Below are positions 1 through 6,771 of a DNA stretch of 12,811 nt, one piece after another. How positions within the stretch are numbered: the stretch's first letter is position 1; every line of letters begins with the position of its first letter. Position numbers and translations under genes: made by a program. The notes below the pieces were generated by a model, which worked only from the letters and a program-made list of their open reading frames with translations, had not been told where the DNA came from and did not search any database. Origin of the DNA: Synergistaceae bacterium (GTDB lineage Bacteria > Synergistota > Synergistia > Synergistales > Synergistaceae); NCBI GenBank assembly GCA_031271065.1, contig JAISWP010000160.1, positions 1 to 12,811 of the forward strand, read 5' to 3'.

Positions 1-37
1 TATACCTGTAAATACGGCAAATCGCGCAGAAAGAGAA

Positions 38-43
38 CGGAGG
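38..43 (+). promoter_or_regulatory. Ribosome binding site supporting a CTG start
   Basis: CGGAGG lies within a purine-rich run, 9 nt before the CTG at 53. No other RBS-like sequence sits at a workable distance from an in-frame ATG, GTG or TTG for the glycosylase gene. The bases before it are A+T-rich in third positions, unlike the gene body, which favours a start here over a longer protein entering from outside. Confidence 0.4.
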
Positions 44-52
44 TTTTTCGAC

Positions 53-673
53 CTGAGCCGTGATCTCCTGACGAGGGAATTTTATACAAAGACCGCATGT
101 GTGACGGCCCGGCGTATGCTGGGTTCAATATTGACCAGGCGCTCCCCGGAGGGGGAAACGTCGGGGATCATAGTCGAAACGGAGGCGTACGCGGGAAGCG
201 GCGACGCGGCGTGCCATTCGTACAAGCGGCTTTCCGATGTTCCAGGACACCGGACTCACGTCATGTTCGGGCCGGGAGGATACGCTTATGTGTACCGCAT
301 CTACGGCATGTACGACTGTTTCAACGTGACCGCGAACGCCCCCGGATTCCCGGAGGCGGTGCTGATAAGGGCGCTCGAGCCGACGGCGGGCATACCCCTC
401 ATGCGCCTCCGCCGGGGAAAGGAACCCTTGAAAAGCCTGTGCAGCGGGCCGGGAAAACTCTGCATAGCTCTGGGCATAACCAGGGACGACTACGGACGCG
501 ACCTGTGCGGGGACGAACTGTTCATCGAACATGGCGAGATGGTCCCGGACGGGATGACGGCCGCTACAAGACGGATAAACGTGGATTACGCCGGCGAGGC
601 CAGTCTCTATCCCTACAGATTCGTGATACGGGACAGCCCGTACCTCTCGACCAGGCGGTATATCGCGGAATGA
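53..673 (+). CDS. DNA-3-methyladenine glycosylase (alkyladenine DNA glycosylase, Mpg/AAG family)
   Basis: Monofunctional base-excision-repair glycosylase that removes alkylated purines such as 3-methyladenine by cleaving the N-glycosidic bond. The protein (206 aa from the CTG at 53) matches the AAG family throughout. ETEAY holds the catalytic Glu44 and the intercalating Tyr46; the ACHS segment holds His55; a YVYRIYGMY segment is followed by FNVT; LIRALEP and SGPGKL come further on. This is close to the usual ~190-210 aa. Start choice: a GTG at 101 would cut off the conserved N-terminal segment TREFYTKTACVTARRMLG and has no nearby ribosome site. In-frame homology clearly continues upstream, where the only start-like codon is CTG 53, placed 9 nt after CGGAGG (38-43). 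The frame stays open to the left edge, so a start outside the window cannot be excluded. It converges on the next gene with 6 nt between stops. Function is confident; the start is not. Confidence 0.9.
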   Translation: MSRDLLTREFYTKTACVTARRMLGSILTRRSPEGETSGIIVETEAYAGSGDAACHSYKRLSDVPGHRTHVMFGPGGYAYVYRIYGMYDCFNVTANAPGFPEAVLIRALEPTAGIPLMRLRRGKEPLKSLCSGPGKLCIALGITRDDYGRDLCGDELFIEHGEMVPDGMTAATRRINVDYAGEASLYPYRFVIRDSPYLSTRRYIAE

Positions 674-679
674 CGGACC

Positions 680-1858
680 TCAGGGCGTTCGCACGCCTGC
701 GGCCAGATCGGGGTTCTTTCTGCAGAGCGCTATGCTCAGTTCCTCCAGTATTTTGTCCCAGGCGGGCAGGTCTTTGCCCCCTATGTAGTCCCTGCACACA
801 TAGTCAAGGATAGCGCTGGACAGGCTCGGGCACTCAATTGCCGACGTGCGCCTGAACGCGTCGTATATCCTGGACATGACCACCTCGGAGCCCGACGACG
901 GCGTATCGGGCATCAGCAGGAGCACTTCGAAGTCCCCTGTCCTGTACGCGGAGTCGCAGACCCGGATCGACTGCAGGACGAGCCGGCAGAATATCACGGA
1001 GGCCAGGAGGCGGTCATCGTCGTTCACACGGGTCAGGGGGTCGACGCGCGGGAACGATATATTGATCAGAGCGGCCGACATTCGCCTGCGCCCCCTGTTC
1101 ACCGACTCCACGTCTGACTTCGCCTTGTATTTCATGAAACTCTCCGCGTAGAGCCCGGTGGACGGGTCTATGGCGTCGAATACCTCGATTTTTGACGCCT
1201 CGTTCTGTTTTGCCGCGGGAGAGAGCATGAGCAGCACCTGACGCCCTTTGACGGTGCGCTTTATTACCCATTCCTCGGCTCCATACTTCATCTGAGACGC
1301 CCCGGACGCGCCGGGCAGGAGGGATTCGAGCGAGCTGCCCAGTATGCCTTTTCTGTCGAGCTTGAAATCGTCCGCGAAGGACGCATTGTACGCTATTATG
1401 CGCTCCGCCCCGTCCTTATCCTTTTCCATGAACACGCAGGGGAACTGTATCGAGTCTATCAGCCTACTTAATTCATCCGCCCCCATGCCGCTGGGAACTA
1501 TGCGGTCGGACTTCCTGACGAACAGGGTCTCGCCGGAAGGCACGGCGAGCGTCATGGCGTTCAGCATTCCGGCGAGCACTATCACGAAACCCAAAAGGCT
1601 GAAACCTGTACCGCACCGGAACGCGGCGGAGGCGAAAATCACCAGCATACCGTTCGCCAGCCCAGACGCCGAGTACGCCGCCTTCATCTTCCCTTTACCG
1701 CACAAAATGACGTAAAAGGACAGCATGATTATGAATATACAGGCCGCGCCCACCGTCATCACCGGCGGGATCGACTCCATATCCAGGCCCTCGCCGAAAA
1801 GAGCCGAGACGAGTATTATCGGAACAAAAAGAACCGCAGGAGATAACAGATATTTCAT
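680..1858 (-). CDS. Membrane protein with PAS-like and degenerate GGDEF domains
   Basis: 392-aa inner-membrane protein. Four hydrophobic segments are visible at about residues 3-22, 33-52, 64-81 and 84-105. A PAS-like region follows (about 126-215), then a GGDEF-fold domain (about 228-375). The GGDEF assignment rests on DPSTGLY (231-237), the usual D-x-LTGL entry, and on AYRTGDFEVLLLMPDT, which aligns with the A-Y-R-x-GGDEF-x-x-LLPDT strand-turn-strand. The signature itself reads GDFEV (308-312), and the metal-binding DxDxFK stretch is replaced by NISFPR. Cyclic-di-GMP synthesis is therefore unlikely; a GTP-binding, receptor or scaffold role is possible. A good RBS (GGAGGGG) precedes the ATG by 5 nt. 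The gene has its own ~210-bp upstream spacer, so it is probably transcribed alone. Domain identity is fairly sure; loss of activity is inferred from motifs. Confidence 0.72.
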   Translation of the reverse strand: MKYLLSPAVLFVPIILVSALFGEGLDMESIPPVMTVGAACIFIIMLSFYVILCGKGKMKAAYSASGLANGMLVIFASAAFRCGTGFSLLGFVIVLAGMLNAMTLAVPSGETLFVRKSDRIVPSGMGADELSRLIDSIQFPCVFMEKDKDGAERIIAYNASFADDFKLDRKGILGSSLESLLPGASGASQMKYGAEEWVIKRTVKGRQVLLMLSPAAKQNEASKIEVFDAIDPSTGLYAESFMKYKAKSDVESVNRGRRRMSAALINISFPRVDPLTRVNDDDRLLASVIFCRLVLQSIRVCDSAYRTGDFEVLLLMPDTPSSGSEVVMSRIYDAFRRTSAIECPSLSSAILDYVCRDYIGGKDLPAWDKILEELSIALCRKNPDLAAGVRTP

Positions 1859-1933
1859 AAAAACCCCTCCCGGTCACATTCGCATCGCCCGCCGCCTCCG
1901 CAGACGCATTATGCGAAGTGATCCGCAAATTCA

Positions 1934-1964
1934 CTTAAAAAACAATATAATTGTAGCATAAAGT
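1934..1964 (-). promoter_or_regulatory. A+T-rich promoter/operator region upstream of the degenerate-GGDEF gene
   Basis: The 211-bp spacer between the membrane GGDEF-like gene and the phosphatase gene is G+C-rich except for this stretch. On the minus strand it offers -10-like hexamers (TATACT, TACAAT) but no good -35 partner. It also contains a perfect 5-3-5 palindrome, ACAAT-ATA-ATTGT, a possible operator. No small gene is visible in the rest of the spacer. Confidence 0.3.
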
Positions 1965-2043
1965 ATAAATAGCCGATGCGTAATCGAAACTGAACCCGGA
2001 GAACCGGAGATGGCGCTGCCTAGCGTCCGACCCCGCTCCGAAA

Positions 2044-2077
2044 TCCGGTGAGAGTGGGCATCGGAGCCCTTACCGGA
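2044..2077 (-). terminator. Possible weak terminator hairpin after the Ppx/GppA gene
   Basis: On the minus strand an interrupted hairpin starts within the stop region: a TCCGGT/ACCGGA outer stem and a GGGC/GCCC inner stem, separated by unpaired bases on both sides. Only three T residues follow, so it is a poor intrinsic terminator. It may only slow or partly end transcription. Confidence 0.3.
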
Positions 2078-3650
2078 GGGGGTCCGCGCCGGCGGCTATC
2101 GAATAGACGGCCCCGAAAACTTTCCTGAACTGTCCGGCAGCTCTCTCGGCGGAATATATCTCTATCGGGGACGGACGGGACAGGGCGAGCACGAGGCGAA
2201 GCCTCCCGCGTCCGGTGCGGGAAAACCGCGCGCTGGTCACAGTCTGCTGCTGGCTCCTGTCCAGCCCTTCTCCCAGACGCAGAAACGCGCCGAGCGTCCG
2301 GGCAAGACGTCTGTCCTCCCTGTCCATCGAGTTGTAGTACTGGTCGAAACGATTTTTCTTCTCGGACCATTTCCGATGGAAATACGCCGCATTGGCCATG
2401 ACGTCTATCTCCCGCTGATTGAAGCCCAGCATCTCGGAGTTTCTTATCATGTACCTGCTGTGTGTGTGGTGGTCGTCGAATGACAGAAAGAGGCCTATGT
2501 CGTGCAGGAGCGCCGAGAATTCCAGAAGCTCGCGCTCCTTTTTCCCGTAAGAGTGCAGGCCGATATCCCCGGCGCTGTCGAACATGCCGGCCGCGAGACG
2601 GGCGACCCATCTCGTGTGGCGTTCGCTGCAGGCGCAGGACCTGGCCAGCTGCAGGACGCTGTGTTCCCTGGCCGGCATGGATTCGTCCAGATAGCCGAAT
2701 TTCCCCCGCGCGAGATAATCCAGCAGCATACCGTCCAGGAGCCCCCGCGAACTCACCCTTATCTCCGGTATCCGGGTCTCTTCCATAAGGGTCTGGAGTA
2801 TGGCCGCCCCGGCTATTATGATATCCGCCCTCTGAGGGTTGATGCCGGGCATTTTCCTGCGATCTTCCAGGGACATCGCGCACAGCTTCCTCACCACGTC
2901 GTCCAGGGACTCCTTGGAAAACACGGCGTCCTGCGTCCTGTTCTGGAGATTTTTCGCGTCCTTCGAGGCTATCTCGGCGAGATTCTGTATTGTGCCGCTG
3001 CTGCCGACCATGATGTCGGGGGCGAGCTCCCTTATCCTGTATATACCTCGGAGAGAACTGTTTCTCACGTGGACCCTGATGTCCTCGTACAGCGCGAAAG
3101 GCACGGGGCCGGGACCGGAAATTTCGGGGAAAACGCTGGCGATGCGGACGCATCCCAGCTTGAGCGAGTCGAGGTGGAGACGCTCCTTCCCTTTTCCCAC
3201 TATAACCTCGGTGCTGCCGCCGCCGATATCCGCGAAAAGGGCGGAACGATAGGGTTCCGACAGACCGGCGGAAACGCCCAGATGTATCAGGCGAGCTTCC
3301 TCCAGGCCGGATATGACAGAAAGCCTGATCCCGCTCTCCCGCCAGGCGCGTTCACAGAACTCGCCTCCGTTCGCCGCGTCCCTCACCGCCGCCGTGGCGT
3401 ATGCGGCTATGTCCGAGACGTCGTATCCCCGGCATATCTCGGCCATGCCTTTTAAAGCCTCTATCGTCCGGGACATCGCATTCTCGGACAGCCGCCGGGA
3501 AGCGAACGAGCCCTCGCCCAGACGGACCATCTGCTTGTACCTGGTGAGCACCAGATACGATTTATTGGGATTTATCCTGAAAACCAGCAGCCGGACGGAA
3601 TTTGACCCCAGGTCAACCAACCCGACCGCGGGAGAGCCCTGCTCACCCAT
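2070..3650 (-). CDS. Exopolyphosphatase / guanosine pentaphosphate phosphatase (Ppx/GppA) with C-terminal HD domain
   Basis: 526-aa cytoplasmic phosphatase of the ASKHA-fold Ppx/GppA family, which hydrolyses terminal phosphate from inorganic polyphosphate or converts pppGpp to ppGpp. Visible motifs: the N-terminal phosphate loop VDLGSNSVR (12-20), ISGLEEARL with the candidate catalytic Glu (113-121), the DIGGGSTE loop (141-148) and VGSSGTIQNLAE (215-226). From about residue 325 a C-terminal helical HD-like domain follows, with LLHDIGLF (381-388; His383-Asp384) and the downstream HHTHS histidines. This is the long, ~500-aa Ppx architecture. Sequence alone does not separate Ppx from GppA preference, so no symbol is given. 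The RBS is weak (GGGGGAACGG upstream of ATG). It lies 97 nt downstream of the YjbQ-type gene on the same strand and may be co-transcribed with it. Confidence 0.92.
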   Translation of the reverse strand: MGEQGSPAVGLVDLGSNSVRLLVFRINPNKSYLVLTRYKQMVRLGEGSFASRRLSENAMSRTIEALKGMAEICRGYDVSDIAAYATAAVRDAANGGEFCERAWRESGIRLSVISGLEEARLIHLGVSAGLSEPYRSALFADIGGGSTEVIVGKGKERLHLDSLKLGCVRIASVFPEISGPGPVPFALYEDIRVHVRNSSLRGIYRIRELAPDIMVGSSGTIQNLAEIASKDAKNLQNRTQDAVFSKESLDDVVRKLCAMSLEDRRKMPGINPQRADIIIAGAAILQTLMEETRIPEIRVSSRGLLDGMLLDYLARGKFGYLDESMPAREHSVLQLARSCACSERHTRWVARLAAGMFDSAGDIGLHSYGKKERELLEFSALLHDIGLFLSFDDHHTHSRYMIRNSEMLGFNQREIDVMANAAYFHRKWSEKKNRFDQYYNSMDREDRRLARTLGAFLRLGEGLDRSQQQTVTSARFSRTGRGRLRLVLALSRPSPIEIYSAERAAGQFRKVFGAVYSIAAGADPLR

Positions 3651-3667
3651 CGCGTTTCCGTTCCCCC

Positions 3668-3685
3668 GCCGGCAAAACCGCCGGC
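3668..3685. repeat. Short GC-rich tandem/inverted repeat in the YjbQ-Ppx spacer
   Basis: Two copies of a CCGCCGGCAAA unit lie head to tail. Because GCCGGC is self-complementary, the same bases can form a 6-bp hairpin with a 6-nt loop. It sits about 20 nt before the phosphatase start codon on the minus strand. No T-run follows, so it is not a convincing terminator; an effect on translation or message stability is possible. The rest of the 97-bp spacer shows nothing else. Confidence 0.35.
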
Positions 3686-3747
3686 AAAGTCACATTACCG
3701 CGCGTCATGGGGCGCGAAACGGGACAAATCCGGCGGAAGACAACCTG

Positions 3748-4164
3748 TCACTCCCCGATGATCTTGACCAGAACGCGCTTATCGCGCATACCGTCGAACT
3801 CGCCGTAGAATATCCGCTCCCACGTGCCGAAATCGAGACGCCCGTCGGTCAGGGCGCAGACCACTTCTCTCCCCATGACGCTTCTCTTGAGATGAGCGTC
3901 GGCGTTGTCCTCAAATCCGTTGTGATCGTACTGCTCGTGAGGCTTTTCGGGGGCGAGGCGCTCGAGCCACCGCTCGTAATCCCGGTGCAGGCCGCTCTCG
4001 TCGTCGTTTATGAATACGCTCGCGGTTATGTGCATGGCGTTCACCAGCACGAGCCCTTCTTTTATCCCGCTCTCCCTCACCGCTTCGGCCACCTGGGGGG
4101 TGATGTTGATGTACGCTCTTCTGGTTTTCGTGTGGAAGAGCAGCTCCCTGCGATAACTTTTCAT
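3748..4164 (-). CDS. YjbQ/UPF0047 family protein (secondary thiamine-phosphate synthase enzyme family)
   Basis: 138-aa single-domain protein of the usual size for the YjbQ/UPF0047 family. Family hallmarks are present: VNAMHITASVFIND (41-54), D62 and the following LAPEKP (70-75), YDHNG (79-83), NADAHLK (87-93) and the C-terminal GRLDFGTWERIFYGEFDG (108-125). His45, His81 and His91 probably form the conserved binding site. Some members show weak thiamine-phosphate synthase activity, but the physiological role of the family is poorly settled, so a firm function should not be read from the name. Its promoter appears to be the extended -10 just upstream. The RBS is poor, and the start is chosen because residues 1-25 align with the normal family N-terminus. 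Confidence 0.9.
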   Translation of the reverse strand: MKSYRRELLFHTKTRRAYINITPQVAEAVRESGIKEGLVLVNAMHITASVFINDDESGLHRDYERWLERLAPEKPHEQYDHNGFEDNADAHLKRSVMGREVVCALTDGRLDFGTWERIFYGEFDGMRDKRVLVKIIGE

Positions 4165-4203
4165 GAGGACGACCCAGCTTTCCCGTGTTGTGACACCGCA
4201 CTG

Positions 4204-4212
4204 ATTATATCA
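4204..4212 (-). promoter_or_regulatory. Extended -10 promoter for the YjbQ gene
   Basis: The minus strand reads TGATATAAT, a perfect -10 hexamer with the extended TGn motif. The expected transcript start is near 4197, about 33 nt before the ATG. The -35 region is weak (TGGGGA, falling inside the terminator stem), which is usual for extended -10 promoters. It follows directly on the terminator of the PadR unit, so YjbQ is expressed independently. Confidence 0.5.
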
Positions 4213-4268
4213 AAAACCGGCCGCGTTCCCCACTGCGCGTCCGGAGGTCTTTCGCAGCGGGGAACGCG
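4212..4268 (-). terminator. Intrinsic terminator of the PadR-membrane protein unit
   Basis: A long inverted repeat (4222-4237 with 4253-4268) has a 10-bp arm, one A/C mismatch and a further 5 bp, around a 15-nt loop. It begins 12 nt beyond the membrane-protein stop codon on the minus strand, and a TTTTT run (4212-4216) follows five bases after the stem. Stem strength and position make it a convincing end to the PadR unit. The T-run is short and not directly adjacent. Confidence 0.65.
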
Positions 4269-4280
4269 TGTGAAGCCGGG

Positions 4281-5150
4281 TCACTTTTTGATGAAGGCGG
4301 ACACAAGAAGCATCTGGCAGACGACCGCCGCGACCGCGGACAGCCAGGAAAATTTTATTCCCAACGTCATCGTGAGCAGGACGAAACCGGCAGCGGCGGC
4401 AATCCACAGCGCGCCGGAGAGAAGCTCGAAGCGTCTTTCCTGCGACAGGCTCTCGAAAAGCTCGTTTTCGCGTTCCAGCGCCTCTTTCCGAAGCGCGGTC
4501 ACCCACGGTTTGCTCCTGTCGGTTTCGGTCAGGACGAGGAAGGCGCCGAACGCCGCGCTGGGCAGGACGAAGGGAATGAGCACCGCCACGGCGTCCGCCA
4601 GTCCATTGGGGCCGTTGAGATAAGTCATCCAGAACACCGCCGTTCCGAAAAGAAACACCGCGGCGTCCGCGGAGTACATGAGCGCCCGTTTCCAGGACAT
4701 CGCCTCTTTACCGGCCGTCTCCTGAGTGAGGGAGAGAAATATCAGGCCGCAGGCCGGAGGGATGCCAAAGACCATCAAAGAGCCGGCGGCCGCGCCAGCC
4801 TCTTTCGAATACATCCAGCCGAGAACGGACGCTATGACGGCAAATCCGAGGACCGCTCCGCAGAGGACAAACAGCAGAACACGCCTCGAACTCATATAAT
4901 TTCTGGTATTCATGTACATGATCTCGAAAACCTCCCGTCTTTTTTTCTGGCTCAGCTCATCGGCTATGACCGATATGTCGCCCAGTTCCCCGAGAGCTTT
5001 CTTCATGGCGGCGTCTTCGTCCAGCCCCCTGTTTTTCAGGCTCTCGATCTTCTCAGTCAGGTTGGCGCACAGCTCTTCCCTGAAATCCTTCATGGATGCG
5101 TTATCGGCGTAGCCGGCGAACATGGCGTCGATATGTTCCTCTATATTCAT
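4281..5150 (-). CDS. Integral membrane protein with permease-prefix-like N-terminal domain, PadR-linked
   Basis: 289-aa protein. The first ~80 residues are soluble and helical, with the pattern M-x-x-EEHID-A-(x)n-FREELCANL-(x)n-GLDEDAAMKKALGELGD. This resembles the permease prefix domain found in membrane proteins encoded next to PadR regulators. About six hydrophobic segments follow (near residues 91-113, 119-143, 155-178, 182-207, 240-262 and 265-286). No catalytic or nucleotide-binding motif is visible, so transport or envelope-stress function can only be guessed from context. Its ATG overlaps the PadR stop as TGATG, with GAGGA 6 nt upstream, implying translational coupling. A GTG one codon earlier is possible but less well placed. 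Expression is probably controlled by the PadR protein. Confidence 0.75.
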   Translation of the reverse strand: MNIEEHIDAMFAGYADNASMKDFREELCANLTEKIESLKNRGLDEDAAMKKALGELGDISVIADELSQKKRREVFEIMYMNTRNYMSSRRVLLFVLCGAVLGFAVIASVLGWMYSKEAGAAAGSLMVFGIPPACGLIFLSLTQETAGKEAMSWKRALMYSADAAVFLFGTAVFWMTYLNGPNGLADAVAVLIPFVLPSAAFGAFLVLTETDRSKPWVTALRKEALERENELFESLSQERRFELLSGALWIAAAAGFVLLTMTLGIKFSWLSAVAAVVCQMLLVSAFIKK

Positions 5151-5488
5151 CACAGATCCTCCCCTAGCAGATCATTCAGTATTTTACGGGTGAACTGCCA
5201 GTCCAGCTTGTTCTGGCGGTACAGCTCCCGTCCCTTGCCGGTGACGTGATAGTACTTCCGCCTGGCGCCCCGGGTTTCGTCGCCCCAGTACGAAGTGATG
5301 AACCCGTCCCTTTCCAGGCGTTTGTACGCCGAGTACAGAGTGGCCTCCTTCAATTCGTACTGTTCGCCCGTCCGTTCCAGAATGGTGTTGTATATTTCAA
5401 ACCCGTAACGGTCCTGATGCAGCAAAGACGCGAGCACGACGGTATCCGTGTGGCCTCTCAGCAGATCGGACGATAATTTAGGTTCCAA
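5150..5488 (-). CDS. PadR family transcriptional regulator
   Basis: 112-aa winged-helix repressor of the small PadR class. The opening EPKLSSDLLRGHTDTVVLASL, the winged-helix stretch YGFEIYNTILERTGEQYELKEATLYSAYKRLERDG and the wing residues RGARRKYYHVTGKG all fit, followed by a short helical dimerisation tail. Start choice: an ATG at 5536 would place the -10 hexamer and most of the palindrome inside the gene, and it adds 16 residues foreign to the family. TTG at 5488 gives the standard family N-terminus and has GGAGG (5496-5500) 7 nt upstream. PadR proteins usually repress a neighbouring membrane protein or efflux gene and their own promoter; here the partner is the overlapping membrane-protein gene. 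The ligand cannot be read from the sequence. Confidence 0.9.
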   Translation of the reverse strand: MEPKLSSDLLRGHTDTVVLASLLHQDRYGFEIYNTILERTGEQYELKEATLYSAYKRLERDGFITSYWGDETRGARRKYYHVTGKGRELYRQNKLDWQFTRKILNDLLGEDL

Positions 5489-5513
5489 TCTCCCACCTCC
5501 GATGTTATATGCC

Positions 5514-5535
5514 TGATATATATTATGATACATCA
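5514..5535. promoter_or_regulatory. Imperfect palindrome over the PadR promoter, candidate operator
   Basis: A 22-bp imperfect palindrome (8 of 11 pairs match, outer TGAT/ATCA arms) covers the -10 hexamer and the predicted transcript start of the PadR unit. Its length, A+T content and placement suit autorepression by the PadR dimer. Assignment is by position only. Confidence 0.45.
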
Positions 5536-5553
5536 AATTAATATGTCTGTCAA
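5525..5553 (-). promoter_or_regulatory. Near-consensus sigma-70 promoter of the PadR unit
   Basis: The minus strand has TTGACA (5548-5553, perfect) and TATCAT (5525-5530, five of six) with a 17-bp spacer. The predicted start near 5518 gives a leader of about 30 nt to the TTG start. Such a strong promoter is what one expects when a repressor holds it down. Confidence 0.7.
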
Positions 5554-5561
5554 ATATATAT

Positions 5562-5594
5562 TGCTGTCATAGAATATTTTTACATTCGACAGCA
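5562..5594. repeat. TGCTGTC...GACAGCA inverted repeat in the divergent promoter region
   Basis: A perfect 7-bp inverted repeat (5562-5568 and 5588-5594, 19 nt between arms), with a third CTGTC copy at 5547-5551 in direct orientation 17 bp upstream. The outermost copy overlaps the -35 of the PadR promoter and the rightmost overlaps the -35 of the REC-GGDEF promoter. A shared regulator could use these sites. Confidence 0.4.
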
Positions 5595-5615
5595 TCGGGA
5601 CGGATAGTGTATACT
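5586..5615 (+). promoter_or_regulatory. Promoter of the REC-GGDEF gene
   Basis: TCGACA (5586-5591) and TATACT (5610-5615), each five of six to consensus, are spaced 18 bp apart. Transcription would begin near 5622, about 43 nt before the GTG start. The -35 falls inside the right arm of a TGCTGTC/GACAGCA inverted repeat. Confidence 0.5.
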
Positions 5616-5664
5616 GCCGGAAGATCGAACGGCATTCGTAATTCCTCGGCGGAGATGATGCGCG

Positions 5665-6579
5665 GTGGGTATTGGGAAGCGTTACAAGATACTTGCAGTC
5701 GACGACGAAAGGTCCAATCTGGCCGCTCTGAGCCGTATTCTCTCCCCCGAGTACGAAATAATAACAGCGATGTCCGGCGAGGACGCGCTGAAAACCGCCT
5801 CGTCGGCGTCGCCGGACCTGATACTTCTGGACGCCATCATGCCGAAAATGGACGGCTTCAGCGCCTTGGTGCACCTCAAGGAACAGGAGGAGACGAAAAA
5901 CATTCCGGTCATCATAATGGCCGGCCTGGGCGGCGAAAACGACGAGGAACGGGGGTTTTTCCTGGGCGCGGTCGATTACATATCGAAACCGTTCAAGAAC
6001 GCTATCGTAAAAGCGCGGGTGCGGACCCACATCATGATAGTCAATCAGCTCCGGGCCATCGAGTGTCTCGGGCTCATCGACTCCCTCACCGACATACCGA
6101 ACCGCCGCAGCTTCGACGACAGGATGGAGGTCGAGTGGAGAAGGTGCGTCAGGGATCAGAAACCGATGTCGTTTCTGATGATGGACCTCGACAACTTCAA
6201 GATATACAACGACACATACGGGCACCCGCAGGGCGACGTGCTCCTTCGGGAAGCCGCGAAGATATTCTCCCAGGCCGCGCGCAGACCCTCCGACATGGCG
6301 GCCAGGCTCGGAGGGGAGGAATTCGGGGTGCTGCTCTCGGACACCGACATTTCCGGGGCGCTTCTGATAGCGGAAAAAATAAGGCGGGACATGGAAGCCC
6401 TCCGCGTTCCTGCGTACGACGGCAAAACGATGACGTCCGCCACCATCAGCATAGGGGCGGCCACCACCGTGCCCCAAGAGACCGATTTTATAAAGGACTT
6501 CATCGAACGGGCCGACGAATACCTCTACGCCGCAAAAGCGGCGGGCAGGAACGTGGTATTCACGCGCGACGCCGGCTGA
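5665..6579 (+). CDS. Response regulator with REC and GGDEF domains (diguanylate cyclase)
   Basis: 304-aa cytoplasmic two-domain protein. The REC domain (about 6-122) has the acidic pair AVDDE (11-15), phospho-acceptor Asp56 in LILLDAIMPKMDG and Lys108 in YISKPF. The GGDEF domain (about 137-302) has DSLTDIPNRRSF, MDLDNFKIYNDTYGHPQGD with metal and substrate residues, an intact GGEEF (216-220) and, exactly five residues before it, RPSD (207-210), which fits the RxxD allosteric I-site. It should make cyclic di-GMP from two GTP, with product inhibition. Oddity: the conserved REC switch Thr/Ser is Ala86 (PVIIMAG), so phosphorylation may be coupled to output differently. Start is GTG, with GGAG 10 nt before; no in-frame alternative lies upstream. 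No cognate kinase lies in the window. Confidence 0.93.
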   Translation: MGIGKRYKILAVDDERSNLAALSRILSPEYEIITAMSGEDALKTASSASPDLILLDAIMPKMDGFSALVHLKEQEETKNIPVIIMAGLGGENDEERGFFLGAVDYISKPFKNAIVKARVRTHIMIVNQLRAIECLGLIDSLTDIPNRRSFDDRMEVEWRRCVRDQKPMSFLMMDLDNFKIYNDTYGHPQGDVLLREAAKIFSQAARRPSDMAARLGGEEFGVLLSDTDISGALLIAEKIRRDMEALRVPAYDGKTMTSATISIGAATTVPQETDFIKDFIERADEYLYAAKAAGRNVVFTRDAG

Positions 6580-6611
6580 CGCCCGTACGCCCCGCCAGTT
6601 TATCATGACAG

Positions 6612-6642
6612 CGGAACGAGCCCCGGTGCGGGACTCGTTCCG
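6612..6642. terminator. Strong hairpin between convergent genes, no T-run
   Basis: A 9-bp GC-rich stem (CGGAACGAG/CTCGTTCCG), one mismatch, then a further 4-bp stem and a GTG loop, 32 nt past the REC-GGDEF stop. It lies between that gene (+) and the sugar-binding-protein gene (-). Neither strand has a T-run after it, so it is not a canonical intrinsic terminator; it could stabilise 3' ends or act with Rho. I see no gene in the rest of the 192-bp spacer. Confidence 0.4.
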
Positions 6643-6771
6643 AATGTTCGTTCAGGCTTTGGGCAAGAGCCCGTGTTATCCCGGCCGCACAGCGCCGCTG
6701 CCCTTCCGGACCAACCCGCGGAAAGCGAGTTGATTCAGATTTTAAGAATTATTTGTCCGACCGGCGGGCCG

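Noticed and set aside
2020..3153. Long minus-strand frame overlapping the Ppx/GppA gene
   Set aside because: Low-complexity Arg/Pro/Gly-rich translation; a frame-shifted shadow of the phosphatase gene.
3313..4623. Long + strand frame crossing several genes
   Set aside because: It runs antisense through the phosphatase, YjbQ and the membrane-protein gene and shows no domain of its own.
5533..6606. Minus-strand frame opposite the REC-GGDEF gene
   Set aside because: The + strand has all REC and GGDEF motifs; the antisense frame has no recognisable domain.
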